From the NCBI RefSeq assembly GCF_945906775.1, contig NZ_CAMDRE010000003.1, positions 124,001 through 188,000 of the forward strand: a stretch of DNA of 64,000 nt. The letters are read 5' to 3'. Of this stretch, positions 1 to 7,595 are shown in pieces. The notes below the pieces were generated by a model. That model had not been told where the DNA came from. It ran no database searches and saw nothing but the letters and a program-made list of their open reading frames with translations. This DNA is from Citrobacter sp. Marseille-Q6884 (GTDB lineage Bacteria > Pseudomonadota > Gammaproteobacteria > Enterobacterales > Enterobacteriaceae). How positions within the stretch are numbered: the first letter of the stretch is position 1; each line of letters opens with the position of its first letter. A program made the position numbers and the translations under genes.

Positions 1-50
1 TTCGCCTAATCGCCCCGTGAGGGCTCTATTCGAATTTACATGCCGTGCCT

Positions 51-128
51 GCTTCGCTTGAGAGCGAAGCTTTTGGACGGCGATTGCCCGCGTGGCGGGC
101 AGACATTTTTACGTGCGCATTGCGCACG
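51..128. repeat. Cluster of three tight hairpins (candidate ssDNA-active site)
   Basis: Three perfect inverted repeats follow each other: 51-70 (8-bp arms, TGAG loop), 85-101 (7-bp arms TGCCCGC/GCGGGCA, 3-nt loop) and 112-128 (8-bp arms CGTGCGCA/TGCGCACG around one base). The block and its GC-rich flank to about 230 hold no convincing gene. Such hairpin sets are known in single-strand initiation sites and in single-stranded promoters of plasmid leading regions. The structure is seen directly; the function is inference. Confidence 0.5.
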
Positions 129-226
129 ATTTTCTTCGGTTACATTACAGGGCTGGCTGGGGATTGGCTTATTGCAATATTCTACAACGAAGCTGGGAAC
201 GGCTGGCTGGAACGCGAAGATTTAAA

Positions 227-493
227 TCATACTCTATATCGACTGATATCAACGACGGTATCAGCGGGGTCTGTTGCCAGCTTACAGGTCACTTGACCTT
301 CCTGATCCAGCATCAGTGTCGCGGTTAACGGTTCATTTTGAGCATCGATTACAGTGACATTCACGCGTAACCGTGTTGGAAGCATCATCAGAATTCGCGT
401 AGGGCTCTCTGATAATGACACGTTTCTGGCTTGCAGAACCGCTAAAACACTCTTCATTAACTCTGCTTGGTCGATCATATAGTCACATGCCAC
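227..493 (-). CDS. Hypothetical 88-aa protein
   Basis: Small leftward gene with a GTG start at 493; an in-frame ATG at 478 is the alternative and neither has a strong ribosome site. The product is soluble in character, with an amphipathic N-terminal half and a beta-rich C-terminal half (residues about 45-85, alternating hydrophobic positions). I do not recognise the family. It stands alone, between the hairpin cluster on its left and a 400-bp gene-free stretch on its right. It may be real, but the weak start keeps confidence moderate. Confidence 0.4.
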   Translation of the reverse strand: MACDYMIDQAELMKSVLAVLQARNVSLSESPTRILMMLPTRLRVNVTVIDAQNEPLTATLMLDQEGQVTCKLATDPADTVVDISRYRV

Positions 494-899
494 TGGATGT
501 ATTGGGATGAAATCGTGCCTACCGCAGGGCTACACGAAAGATATAAATCAGTATGACATGCGGGCCGGACTCAAACCATCAATTACTGGAACCAGTCCGA
601 AGATAGCGCTCTGGTTTTTATGCTGTTGAATTTACATAGTTGTTATTTAGTGAATTATTCGTACCTTATCATTCACTGATATCACTTAAATTCAAAGTGA
701 ACAGGAGAGGATTGGATTAAAAGTCCATAAAATGTGAATTAAAAGTGCGCTAGGAAATGCGATAAACTGATTGATTTGTTTTGATATGGTTTTTATGTGA
801 ATTATCGGTGAGTTACTTGTGTGCTACTTATCTCCATGCTGCTATGCCTTTCCAATAAATAGATTGGATAGGGCAGGGAGATGGAAGAGGGGAGAGGGC
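494..899. other. Intergenic stretch without a supported gene
   Basis: About 400 bp, AT-rich from 600 to 830, between the 88-aa gene and the end of the HNH endonuclease gene. I see no open frame with a start signal, no clear terminator hairpin and no tRNA-like fold. Near the right end (865-900) there is a purine-rich G/A tract. Confidence 0.5.
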
Positions 900-1742
900 T
901 TACTCCGCAGGTGATTTCACTTTAAATTCAAGCCATCTTGCCCCGAGCCTGTTTTTATCCAGATTGTAGAACAACGGTTTTATACAGACCCCTTCATACT
1001 CAGGGAACTCTATACCGCTGGCGAAGTGAATCTGTAGTGTATCAGGATCAATACCCATCATGTTTGTGTCAAACAGCCTGTGGAATGTTGGTGATAGCAA
1101 AATGCCGTTACTGGCGTTATAGCAGCCTGCTACGGATGTTGGTTCAATATGTGCTGCCTCCAGCACACCGTTGAGGTGTTTGCCCGATACCGCGCACAGG
1201 CTTCCGAAATTCTTATCCACCAACTCACGGAACTGAGACTGGACATGCACATCGCGAACGCTAACCTCTCGGCGGAAGCTCGGGGAGCGCATACGGATAT
1301 CTGCATGGGGGAGGTGACCGCGTGGTAATGGCAATACAGCCGGTTGCTCATCCATTACTGGATTCTGCTCCTCGCAGTAGGTGTCCACGGACTCAATCAA
1401 ACGGGATGTGTCATTACCAAATCGGCGAGTGAACCAGAGCCTGAAGTGAGCCAACCGTGATGCCGGAATTTTGTTACGTGCGTACTCCTGAGCATTCTCC
1501 TTTTCGATTTCAGTATTTAGTAAAGCCAGACGGGCCTGAGAAGCACGAATTTCTTCCTGGACTCTGAGATATCCTGCCAGTAGACAAACTTTGGATTCCT
1601 GATGTTCAGGCCGTCGCGGATAACCAGATCCTGTTTCAACCACGCCAAAGGCTTTGTACCGGAACATTCGGGGAAAAAGCGTTAATGCCACCCGGTTGTT
1701 ACGACGAACGAGGGAACGAATCAGATTGGTTATCTTCCTCAT
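900..1742 (-). CDS. HNH endonuclease-domain protein
   Basis: 280-aa protein whose C-terminal half carries an HNH_2-type nuclease core: CAVSGKHLNGVLEAAHIEP around residues 190-210, followed by NASNGILLSP and FHRLFD. The AAHI histidine, the Asn and the FHRLFD histidine form the usual beta-beta-alpha metal site. This kind of core occurs in McrA-like and other modification-dependent or phage-related nucleases that cut DNA in the cytoplasm. The N-terminal 120 residues are basic and helical with no recognised domain, possibly the target-recognition part. The start overlaps the preceding 141-aa gene by 44 bp, so the two are probably co-translated. Restriction or defence is an inference; only the nuclease fold is supported. 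Confidence 0.75.
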   Translation of the reverse strand: MRKITNLIRSLVRRNNRVALTLFPRMFRYKAFGVVETGSGYPRRPEHQESKVCLLAGYLRVQEEIRASQARLALLNTEIEKENAQEYARNKIPASRLAHFRLWFTRRFGNDTSRLIESVDTYCEEQNPVMDEQPAVLPLPRGHLPHADIRMRSPSFRREVSVRDVHVQSQFRELVDKNFGSLCAVSGKHLNGVLEAAHIEPTSVAGCYNASNGILLSPTFHRLFDTNMMGIDPDTLQIHFASGIEFPEYEGVCIKPLFYNLDKNRLGARWLEFKVKSPAE

Positions 1743-2124
1743 GTTCTGAATAGTGCGGGGAGAAAAGAACGCGGCGTATTACCTCTGCTCTATCTATTCC
1801 CGACATTATCCCTCTGCGAATGACACCACGGAGGTGAGCATTATGTCTTGCCCCGCTTACTAGGCCGAACTCACGGGACAAACTGACATACTCTTTCAGG
1901 AGGTGATGCTTAGGGTCGGTAAACGCCTCTGGAGGAATCACCTGATATGCAACTGACGAAAGTATACGGAAAGTCAGTTCAGATGCTGTCCAGCCCTCAC
2001 GCCGAAGCCGAATAATTGTTATAACGAGATCATCGATACCAGGCATATCCGGTTCGATATATAGGGACATCAGAGTGTCGTTCATTCCGGGAGGAAGGCT
2101 AGCAGAGTGTGACGGGTTGCTCAT
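1699..2124 (-). CDS. Hypothetical protein paired with the HNH gene
   Basis: 141-aa soluble protein, basic at its C-terminus, with the helical segment GIDDLVITIIRLRREGWTA near residue 30. It lies directly upstream of the HNH endonuclease gene and overlaps it by 44 bp, so it is likely the first gene of a two-gene unit. No family is recognised. Its tight coupling to a nuclease makes an accessory, specificity or immunity-type role possible, but nothing in the sequence proves this. Confidence 0.6.
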   Translation of the reverse strand: MSNPSHSASLPPGMNDTLMSLYIEPDMPGIDDLVITIIRLRREGWTASELTFRILSSVAYQVIPPEAFTDPKHHLLKEYVSLSREFGLVSGARHNAHLRGVIRRGIMSGIDRAEVIRRVLFSPHYSEHEEDNQSDSFPRSS

Positions 2125-2221
2125 AGGGTAAGGTACTGATCGGACGTAGAAGAAGCGCTTATGTTACGGAATTCGCTCTGGTGGGTTTTAGCTCCAGTGG
2201 CGAACGCTGGAACTACGGGTA

Positions 2222-2250
2222 AAAAAATCCCCGGTTTACCGGGGAAGTTA
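2222..2250 (-). terminator. Rho-independent terminator
   Basis: Read leftward, a TCCCCGG/CCGGGGA stem with a 4-nt loop is followed by seven T. It lies just downstream of the 54-aa membrane protein gene and ends its transcript. Confidence 0.85.
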
Positions 2251-2309
2251 ACAACTACCTCCAGAAGGGTTGGAGGCAAAGCCGGTTGGGCGACCGGCCA
2301 CAGGGAATG

Positions 2310-2474
2310 CTACGGCTTAATGCCGAGTACTACACCGCCATAGACCAGGTACATCACGATGGCGAACAGCATGAAGAAATGGGTTACCGGGTGCGCCAGC
2401 GCGGCTGCTGCCGCATTGCTTGCGCTGAGCTTCAGTGAGCCAAAAGAGTGATTACGAACAGCTTGTGCTTTCAT
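2310..2474 (-). CDS. Small single-span membrane protein (54 aa)
   Basis: 54-aa product with a basic N-terminus, an alanine-rich stretch and one transmembrane helix near residues 32-50 (FFMLFAIVMYLVYGGVVLG). The ATG at 2474 is preceded by AGGAGC at a good distance, so I prefer it to an upstream in-frame start. It is a one-gene unit: a TTCGTC-type promoter lies 45-75 bp upstream and a strong terminator follows. The function is unknown. Confidence 0.7.
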   Translation of the reverse strand: MKAQAVRNHSFGSLKLSASNAAAAALAHPVTHFFMLFAIVMYLVYGGVVLGIKP

Positions 2475-2518
2475 GGGTCGCTCCTGATAACGGGTTACAT
2501 GTTGTGGCTTCTGTATCC

Positions 2519-2547
2519 AGTATCTGGTGAGTGACTCAGGTGACGAA
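2519..2547 (-). promoter_or_regulatory. TTCGTC-type backbone promoter, site 1
   Basis: On the minus strand TTCGTC (2547-2542), a 17-bp spacer and GATACT (2524-2519), upstream of the 54-aa gene. One of ten sites with the same layout in the two backbone arms. Confidence 0.65.
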
Positions 2548-2628
2548 GAAAACCAGGGCATAAAAAGCCCTGTATTTTCAGAAAGATAATATCGGTTTCG
2601 TTTTGTGTTGTGCTTGCTATTCCGGGCA

Positions 2629-2658
2629 TAAAAAAACCGCCTGGTGAACCAGACGGCT
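2629..2658 (-). terminator. Rho-independent terminator
   Basis: Read leftward, GCCGTCTGG/CCAGGCGG forms a stem with a short loop, followed by seven T. It lies downstream of the leftward operon that ends with the gene at 2761-3204. Confidence 0.85.
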
Positions 2659-2760
2659 TTGGGATAAACAGGCTTTACACAGACAGGTCAGTGGATCATT
2701 TAAGTCACTTAACCCCCTTAATCGACAGTGTATTGCCACCAGCAGTACGTGGTCTAACGC

Positions 2761-3204
2761 TTAAATATCGTAGCGACCTTCTTTGATTTGCTGGAGCTGT
2801 TCAGCCAGCACCTTCGCCAGTGGTTCGGCTTCTTCTTCATCATCAAGATTGTCGATGAGCGTCAGATTCGACTCACCCGCACGGCGGGCATAAACCCCAT
2901 ACGCTCGCTGGCCGGAGATATCGGTGACCGAAGTCTGAGAGTGATCGCAGATGATATTGCCGTGACGGTCTACCGGCCCGAAGCTGATGGCTTCATAATC
3001 CGCATCGTGGCCCAATGGTAAATCGCGCAAAACAAACAGGCGTAATGGGAGAACGTCGTACTCAGCACCACATTTTGCTGCCACATCCAGATCGTTAATT
3101 TCACGGAGAAAATCTTTCGCTACCACCGAGTCAGAATGCATCCGGTAAATGGTCGATGCGGCCCAGATTGCACCAGCATAAAATTGTGATTCTTCTTTTG
3201 TCAT
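2761..3204 (-). CDS. Hypothetical acidic protein (147 aa)
   Basis: Soluble, acidic 147-aa protein with a DNLDDEEEAEP acidic run near residue 118. It begins with an ATG at 3204 and is the last gene of a leftward operon that runs from the promoter at 4779 through the 105-aa gene, the leucine-rich-repeat gene and the zinc-ribbon gene. A terminator follows at 2658. No family is recognised and no catalytic motif is visible. Confidence 0.65.
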   Translation of the reverse strand: MTKEESQFYAGAIWAASTIYRMHSDSVVAKDFLREINDLDVAAKCGAEYDVLPLRLFVLRDLPLGHDADYEAISFGPVDRHGNIICDHSQTSVTDISGQRAYGVYARRAGESNLTLIDNLDDEEEAEPLAKVLAEQLQQIKEGRYDI

Positions 3205-3263
3205 TTAGCACCTGCTCTTATTGTCATGGGTATGCCGGTCGAACGGTATCCCCGTGCAGACCG

Positions 3264-3542
3264 TCAGTAAACGGTTATTTCCTTTGCGCAGCAGTCGCAT
3301 TGGTATTCGTTGATACCACCAGTTGCGACCCAGTTTATTGCGCCGCAGCGGCAACTCAACAGCTGGCGCATACCAGGAGCAAGTGCCCGCTCTGAAAACG
3401 ACTCAACCGGGACTTCGCCCGGGTAGTAGTAACCTTTTATCAGCTTGCTGCGTGAATGCCCGTCAGTGTCGGTGTAATGCAGATACACCTTCCGGGTATA
3501 AATCATACCCGAGTCAGTGCCGAACTGCGTTTTCAGAAGCAT
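3264..3542 (-). CDS. Zinc-ribbon protein, paralogue of the gene at 61089
   Basis: 92-aa product whose C-terminal third is a four-cysteine ribbon: LLSCRCGAINW then EYQCDCCAKE. The same pattern (VLLCRCGANNW ... EYCCDSCGQ) closes the protein encoded at 61089-61361 in the other arm, so the two are paralogues. The start at 3542 has GGAGG upstream and overlaps the end of the leucine-rich-repeat gene by 29 bp. Metal binding is expected from the cysteines; the role is unknown. Confidence 0.65.
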   Translation of the reverse strand: MLLKTQFGTDSGMIYTRKVYLHYTDTDGHSRSKLIKGYYYPGEVPVESFSERALAPGMRQLLSCRCGAINWVATGGINEYQCDCCAKEITVY

Positions 3543-4356
3543 ACATATCCTCCAGACGCTGAATACATTGTTGTGCGGCCTTATCAAGTAGTTCAGCCGT
3601 GGGTTCATCATAGATGCCACGTACCAGCAGACCAAATATTTCCGGGTCTACAGACAAATCGTACATGCATACGCGAACGCCAAGCGCTGTACGTAGCGCA
3701 TAGACATGGCGGTTAGGCTTTCCGCCGATACCGGTGACTGACGCGACATTTTCAAAATTACCAGGGTTAACCAGGTTAATCACGGGGCACGATATACACT
3801 CAGGGATCCGCTTCAGAGCCACAGCATCCAGATACAGGCTGTGGCCCACTTTCAGGTTTTTTGGCAACGCTTGCAACGGCATGGCTTCGAGGGCCAGATT
3901 TTCTTCAAGATGCAGGTTATCCGGCAAAGTGGTAATACGGGTGTTTGACAGCATCATACTGCCAGCTACTTTCAGCGTATCCGGCAGATAGGCGATATCA
4001 GTACACATGATGTCCAGAACGCGGCCCACCGTCAGATTTTCCGGCAGATACTTAAGACGTGAAGAATTCGCCATGAGCGTACCGGTAATGGTCAGGTTGT
4101 CAGGGAGAGATTCCAGCTCAGAGTAGCTGATAAACAGATTGCGGGCCACCAGCCCGGCAGGGATGCTATGAATGCCCGACAGAATGGTCAGGGTGTTCGT
4201 CACGGTCAGATTCGCGGGAATATAGTCGCAGGGAATTGCCGGATCTTCTGGCTCAAGCGTAAACCCGACACGAAGATCGCCTTCAACGATGATTCGTCCG
4301 TCCTGAAGGGTAAAGGCCACACCATTCGCTGCCAGTTTATCAATGAAGTCTGTCAT
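3514..4356 (-). CDS. Leucine-rich-repeat protein
   Basis: 280-aa protein with about seven repeats of 20-21 residues between residues 40 and 190, each built on (L/I)PxNLTV followed by a short beta strand and a turn (IPANLTV, LPDNLTI, LPENLTV, LPDTLKV, LPDNLHL, LPKNLKV). The repeat should fold into a curved solenoid used for protein binding. No signal peptide, membrane span or E3-ligase cysteine domain is visible, so it differs from the secreted bacterial LRR effectors. It sits in the middle of a leftward operon and overlaps the following zinc-ribbon gene. A ligand or partner cannot be named. Confidence 0.75.
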   Translation of the reverse strand: MTDFIDKLAANGVAFTLQDGRIIVEGDLRVGFTLEPEDPAIPCDYIPANLTVTNTLTILSGIHSIPAGLVARNLFISYSELESLPDNLTITGTLMANSSRLKYLPENLTVGRVLDIMCTDIAYLPDTLKVAGSMMLSNTRITTLPDNLHLEENLALEAMPLQALPKNLKVGHSLYLDAVALKRIPECISCPVINLVNPGNFENVASVTGIGGKPNRHVYALRTALGVRVCMYDLSVDPEIFGLLVRGIYDEPTAELLDKAAQQCIQRLEDMYASENAVRH

Positions 4357-4397
4357 ATCGGTTTCCTTTTAATGGCCCGACGAGCCGGGCCGGAGGT

Positions 4398-4715
4398 TCA
4401 GAGTTTGCTGACAAAGTTCTGCTGCGTGAACAGGTACATATCGTCCTGCTCATTGAACATGCACAGATTTTCGAGGATGCGCTTTTCAATCCAGACGACC
4501 GGCTTTTCACGCATATCCTTCGCGAGCGAAAAGGTGTTTCGCAGCCGGGTAATGCGGTGCTGATCATTGATTGCCTGGTGAATTGCGGCCTTTGACGCTG
4601 CCGCCTGCTTTTTTACGTTGTTGCGGGCACACCATAATTCGCCACTAGCGGCTGATGCCCGCGCTGCTGGCTGACGTGAGGAGTCCAGTTGGTCATAACG
4701 TAAGAGATTCGGCAT
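4398..4715 (-). CDS. Hypothetical protein (105 aa), first gene of LRR operon
   Basis: Basic, alanine-rich N-terminal half and an amphipathic C-terminal half; no domain recognised. I place the start at 4715 because AGGGGGC lies just upstream. A TTCGTC-type promoter is 36-64 bp further upstream, and 41 bp separate this gene from the leucine-rich-repeat gene, so it opens that operon. Confidence 0.6.
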   Translation of the reverse strand: MPNLLRYDQLDSSRQPAARASAASGELWCARNNVKKQAAASKAAIHQAINDQHRITRLRNTFSLAKDMREKPVVWIEKRILENLCMFNEQDDMYLFTQQNFVSKL

Positions 4716-4750
4716 GATGCCCCCTGTCATAGTTTTGTCGTTATTGACCT

Positions 4751-4779
4751 ATTATCTGGCAGGTGGGGCTGGTGACGAA
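4751..4779 (-). promoter_or_regulatory. TTCGTC-type backbone promoter, site 2
   Basis: TTCGTC (4779-4774), a 17-bp spacer and GATAAT (4756-4751) on the minus strand. It drives the 105-aa / LRR / zinc-ribbon / 147-aa operon, which ends at the terminator near 2629. Confidence 0.7.
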
Positions 4780-4809
4780 GGGCGCTGAGGTTGTCTGATG
4801 GTTAAAAGA

Positions 4810-4837
4810 TTGCCGTTAGTGTTCCATATGGTATAAT
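4810..4837 (+). promoter_or_regulatory. Promoter of the Xre/RES module
   Basis: TTGCCG, a 16-bp spacer and a perfect TATAAT lie 26 bp before the antitoxin start. The spacer contains the palindrome CCATATGG, a possible operator for the Xre-type antitoxin. It is an ordinary sigma-70 layout, unlike the TTCGTC promoters of the neighbours. Confidence 0.6.
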
Positions 4838-4863
4838 TGAATTACCAAATGGGAGGGCTAGTT

Positions 4864-5310
4864 ATGACGATGAAAGTTTTTTCTCCAGACGTTACCAAAA
4901 CGAATCAGCACTGCTTATGGCAGGTTGCTGGGCTGGATAATGACGGTATCGCGCTGATGGATAAAATCAATCACGGTCTCGATGGCACAGTAGCTAAGCA
5001 CATTTCTGAATGGGCTAACATCACGCCGTCTGAGCTGCGCAAAATGTCGGGTATACCTAATACGACGTTTAATCGTAGCATCAAAGACCGTTTCACTGCC
5101 GATCAGAGCGAACGTCTGGTGCGCATTATCCGCGTAATTGAACGCGCTGTAGAGCTGTTTGAAGGTGACAAAGAAGCGGCGCACAAATGGCTGAACGAAG
5201 CGAACCGTGGTCTGAGCTGGAAATCACCGGCAGAGCTTGTTTCTTCTGAGACAGGTGCGCTTGAAGTGATGCGCCTGATTACGCGTATTGAGCACGGGGT
5301 ATACTCGTGA
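4864..5310 (+). CDS. Xre/MbcA/ParS-type antitoxin (DUF2384)
   Basis: 148-aa protein with an N-terminal helix-turn-helix-like part (ELRKMSGIPNTTFNRSIKDRFTADQSERLVRI) and a C-terminal toxin-binding segment (LFEGDKEAAHKWLNEANRGLSWKSPAELVSSETGALEVMRLITRIEHG), the typical DUF2384 ending. Proteins of this family bind and neutralise RES-domain toxins and repress their own operon. The start at 4864 has GGAGG eight bases upstream. The stop overlaps the GTG start of the RES gene, so the pair is translationally coupled. Confidence 0.9.
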   Translation: MTMKVFSPDVTKTNQHCLWQVAGLDNDGIALMDKINHGLDGTVAKHISEWANITPSELRKMSGIPNTTFNRSIKDRFTADQSERLVRIIRVIERAVELFEGDKEAAHKWLNEANRGLSWKSPAELVSSETGALEVMRLITRIEHGVYS

Positions 5311-5765
5311 TCCTTTACCGACTGACCAAGACCCGTTATCTGATGACTGCGTGGTCTGGTCTGGGTGCGAAAGAAACGGGGGGCCGCTGGAACAGCGTAG
5401 GCACTGCAATGGTCTACCTGTCTGAAACGGCCAGCCTTACCATGCTTGAAACGCTGGTACACATTCACGCGCCGCAGTTACTGGACGACTTTACACTGCT
5501 GAGTCTTGATGTACCGGATGATCAGATCCAGACCTTCGACATGAGCCGTCTCCCTGATAACTGGGCGAGTGAGGATGCTCCTGCTGAGCTGGCGCTCTAC
5601 GGTGATAACTGGGCTGAAAGCGGTTCTTCTATCGCGCTGCGTATTCCAAGTGCGTTGTCTCCGGTTGAATTTAACTACTTGCTGAATCCGGCACACCCTG
5701 AACTCTTTGACCTGATGGCTACGGTTAAGAAAATTCCGTTCCGGTTTGATTCCCGCCTGAAATAA
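5307..5765 (+). CDS. RES-domain toxin
   Basis: 152-aa RES-family protein: the early arginine in YRLTKTRY, GGRWNSVGT, then YLSETASLTMLETL, which supply the Arg, Glu and Ser positions the family is named for. Characterised members deplete NAD+ in the cytoplasm and arrest growth until neutralised by the cognate Xre-type antitoxin, here encoded just upstream with a 4-bp overlap. Length matches the family. The gene starts with GTG, common for the second gene of coupled toxin-antitoxin pairs. It probably helps to stabilise the plasmid. Confidence 0.9.
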   Translation: MILYRLTKTRYLMTAWSGLGAKETGGRWNSVGTAMVYLSETASLTMLETLVHIHAPQLLDDFTLLSLDVPDDQIQTFDMSRLPDNWASEDAPAELALYGDNWAESGSSIALRIPSALSPVEFNYLLNPAHPELFDLMATVKKIPFRFDSRLK

Positions 5766-5808
5766 CACACAGGCAACTCCCCGGCATTGACGAACTGAGG
5801 TGTCTCTG

Positions 5809-6039
5809 ATGATTCAGAAAGCGAAAGTCGCTAAAGCGTTTATCTCTGTAATTGCCTTGTTCGCCTTTGTCTACTGGGGACTTGATCCCGATTCAATTTG
5901 TCAGGCAGTTGGTGACGCATCTCAAACCTGCGGTTACTCCGGCAAGAATGGCGATGCGAGTCTGGTTGGTTCCGTGTTTGCTCTGATGCTGACGGTGTTG
6001 GCGGGTGCGATGCTTTGGGCGTGGGTCAGGAAAGGCTAA
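5809..6039 (+). CDS. Small membrane protein, two spans
   Basis: 76-aa product with hydrophobic helices near residues 9-25 (AFISVIALFAFVYWGL) and 52-72 (SVFALMLTVLAGAMLWAWV), joined by a loop with two cysteines (SICQ, QTCGYSG). GAGG lies eight bases before the ATG at 5809. It follows the RES toxin gene by 43 bp in the same direction and could be co-transcribed. Function unknown. Confidence 0.65.
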   Translation: MIQKAKVAKAFISVIALFAFVYWGLDPDSICQAVGDASQTCGYSGKNGDASLVGSVFALMLTVLAGAMLWAWVRKG

Positions 6040-6106
6040 TCAGAACTCTTGCAACTCCCTCCGTGATGCCGGGTGACGCTCCTCACTGAGCGCCACCAGT
6101 CAGTCA

Positions 6107-6373
6107 TTACAAACGGGTTGATGATTCAATCGCGGGCGGAAGGCTACTATTCAGCGCGTCGAACCCGCCAAATGCCCGGCCCTCTTTTGTCAGCACCAGA
6201 TGCATCGGCGTTTCGTTGATATTACGGGCGATGTAATCGTTGATGAATGCCCGCGCCTGATCGGCATTTTTAACCTCTGCTGTTTCCGGCATGGAGTTAT
6301 GGGAACGATTAAAGACGACAGAGACATAATTCCCTTCAATTCTTACCGGGCGAGTCGATACGGTGAGTTTCAT
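6107..6373 (-). CDS. Hypothetical 88-aa protein
   Basis: Small soluble protein with a beta-rich first half and a helical second half. Two ATGs (6379, 6373) lie close together; CAGGAA is better placed for the second. It lies 49 bp downstream of the 184-aa gene in the same direction, so it probably belongs to the operon started by the TTCGTC promoter near 7040. No family recognised. Confidence 0.6.
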   Translation of the reverse strand: MKLTVSTRPVRIEGNYVSVVFNRSHNSMPETAEVKNADQARAFINDYIARNINETPMHLVLTKEGRAFGGFDALNSSLPPAIESSTRL

Positions 6374-6422
6374 GGTCATTTTCCTGTAGTGAGTGTTGTG
6401 TGTATTGGTGTTCTGCCACTAT

Positions 6423-6977
6423 CTACTGCAACGTTGCGGCCACAGGGCGAAGAATTGCTATCGCCTTTGATAACGCCTGCCGCTCACCACCATCAAGGAT
6501 TCTGACTGCTTCTACGCAAGCCGCTTCTGCTGTATCAGCACGTTCTACCAACGTCCTGACGGTATTTTCATATGATCCGCAATCAGGCTCCTGATTGCTG
6601 TCTTCGCTCAGCGTGTTCCATGACTCAGTGAGGTTAACTGCAACAGCGACCAATTGGTCAGTGCTGATATCACCTTTTACGCAACGGCAGGCCACTTCAG
6701 CGCCCAGACGTTCAGCAATGTCGTAGTACCAGACTCCCGGTTCTTCAGATGCCTGATACGCAGGTTCGCAGGCTTTACAGATCTGCTCTGCGGCATCCAA
6801 CATCCAGTGAGCACATTCAATTTCGCCACCAGCCAGCGTTTCACAGATCATTGTCTGTACGCTGTCACAGTTGAAGGTGAGGGGGATAGGATTAGCCACT
6901 GATAATGCGGTCAGACGGGAGACTTCATGCTGGAAGCCCTGAAACATGAACATGGCGCAGATAGCTGGATTTAACAT
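6423..6977 (-). CDS. Hypothetical cysteine-containing protein (184 aa)
   Basis: Acidic, mostly helical, soluble 184-aa protein with several cysteines (ICETL, ECAHW, ICKACEPAY, CRCVKG). AGGGG lies before the ATG at 6977 and a TTCGTC-type promoter lies 48-76 bp upstream. A long acidic helix fills residues 130-170. No family recognised. It is the first gene of a two-gene leftward unit. Confidence 0.65.
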   Translation of the reverse strand: MLNPAICAMFMFQGFQHEVSRLTALSVANPIPLTFNCDSVQTMICETLAGGEIECAHWMLDAAEQICKACEPAYQASEEPGVWYYDIAERLGAEVACRCVKGDISTDQLVAVAVNLTESWNTLSEDSNQEPDCGSYENTVRTLVERADTAEAACVEAVRILDGGERQALSKAIAILRPVAATLQ

Positions 6978-7024
6978 GGTAGACCCCTGTAGTTATGTGT
7001 GTTGTTCGTTTTGTTTACATAACC

Positions 7025-7053
7025 AGTTAACCACGCTCCCCGCAGGTGACGAA
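7025..7053 (-). promoter_or_regulatory. TTCGTC-type backbone promoter, site 3
   Basis: TTCGTC (7053-7048), 17-bp spacer, TTAACT (7030-7025) on the minus strand. Downstream, AAACAAAACGAACA recurs almost unchanged after site 10 at 62.8 kb. Confidence 0.65.
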
Positions 7054-7074
7054 GGCTTTCGGGGCAGAAAATTC

Positions 7075-7105
7075 ACAAAAAAAACCGACCATTAAGGCCG
7101 GTTAT
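7075..7105 (-). terminator. Rho-independent terminator
   Basis: Leftward ACCGGCC/GGTCGGT stem with a TTAAT loop and a run of eight T, placed after the gene at 7136-7477. Confidence 0.85.
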
Positions 7106-7135
7106 GATCTGGAGTATATGGGGCTGAAAACCGCG

Positions 7136-7477
7136 TTATGCCTTCACTTTCGCCATAAACAGCTGCATGGTTTCTTCAGCAAGCGGAGTGCCAACCTGCT
7201 CAAGAACATACTCCGCGACATGCGGGGTGAGAATGAAGTCGATAAACTCCGGCAAGGACATGCTGTTCAGGCTCGGTAGCTGTCTGGACAGTGCATTCTG
7301 GTAATTTTCCACTTCACCCAGTTTGCGCTCGGGCCAGCCCACCAGCTCAGGGTGCTTTTCCTTAAGTGCGAGGCCGCGCTCCGGGAAACTGTTACTGATG
7401 GGGTGTCTGGCGAGGGTGGGGATCAGGAGATTCGCCAGAAAATCCACTTTCTCGTAATCAAGACAGACAGAATTCAT
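7136..7477 (-). CDS. Hypothetical 113-aa protein
   Basis: Soluble, helical protein starting at 7477 with AGAGGT nine bases upstream. No motif or family is recognised. It is the last gene before a terminator and lies 118 bp downstream of the 147-aa gene at 7596, with which it may share the promoter at 8101-8073. Confidence 0.6.
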   Translation of the reverse strand: MNSVCLDYEKVDFLANLLIPTLARHPISNSFPERGLALKEKHPELVGWPERKLGEVENYQNALSRQLPSLNSMSLPEFIDFILTPHVAEYVLEQVGTPLAEETMQLFMAKVKA

Positions 7478-7595
7478 ATAGGTTTACCTCTTGCCACTGG
7501 CTATGATGTTCGCTTGCTATCTGGAAAACTCTACCAAAGCGGCTGGCGATATCTCATTGAAAACGCCAGCAGAATGCGGTCATTTCCAGCAGGAG

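Noticed and set aside
4..12. CCTAATCG near the window start equals the right flank of IS26 copy 1 (9646-9653)
   Set aside because: No IS26 end lies beside the first occurrence, so it cannot be a target duplication; an 8-bp chance match is likely.
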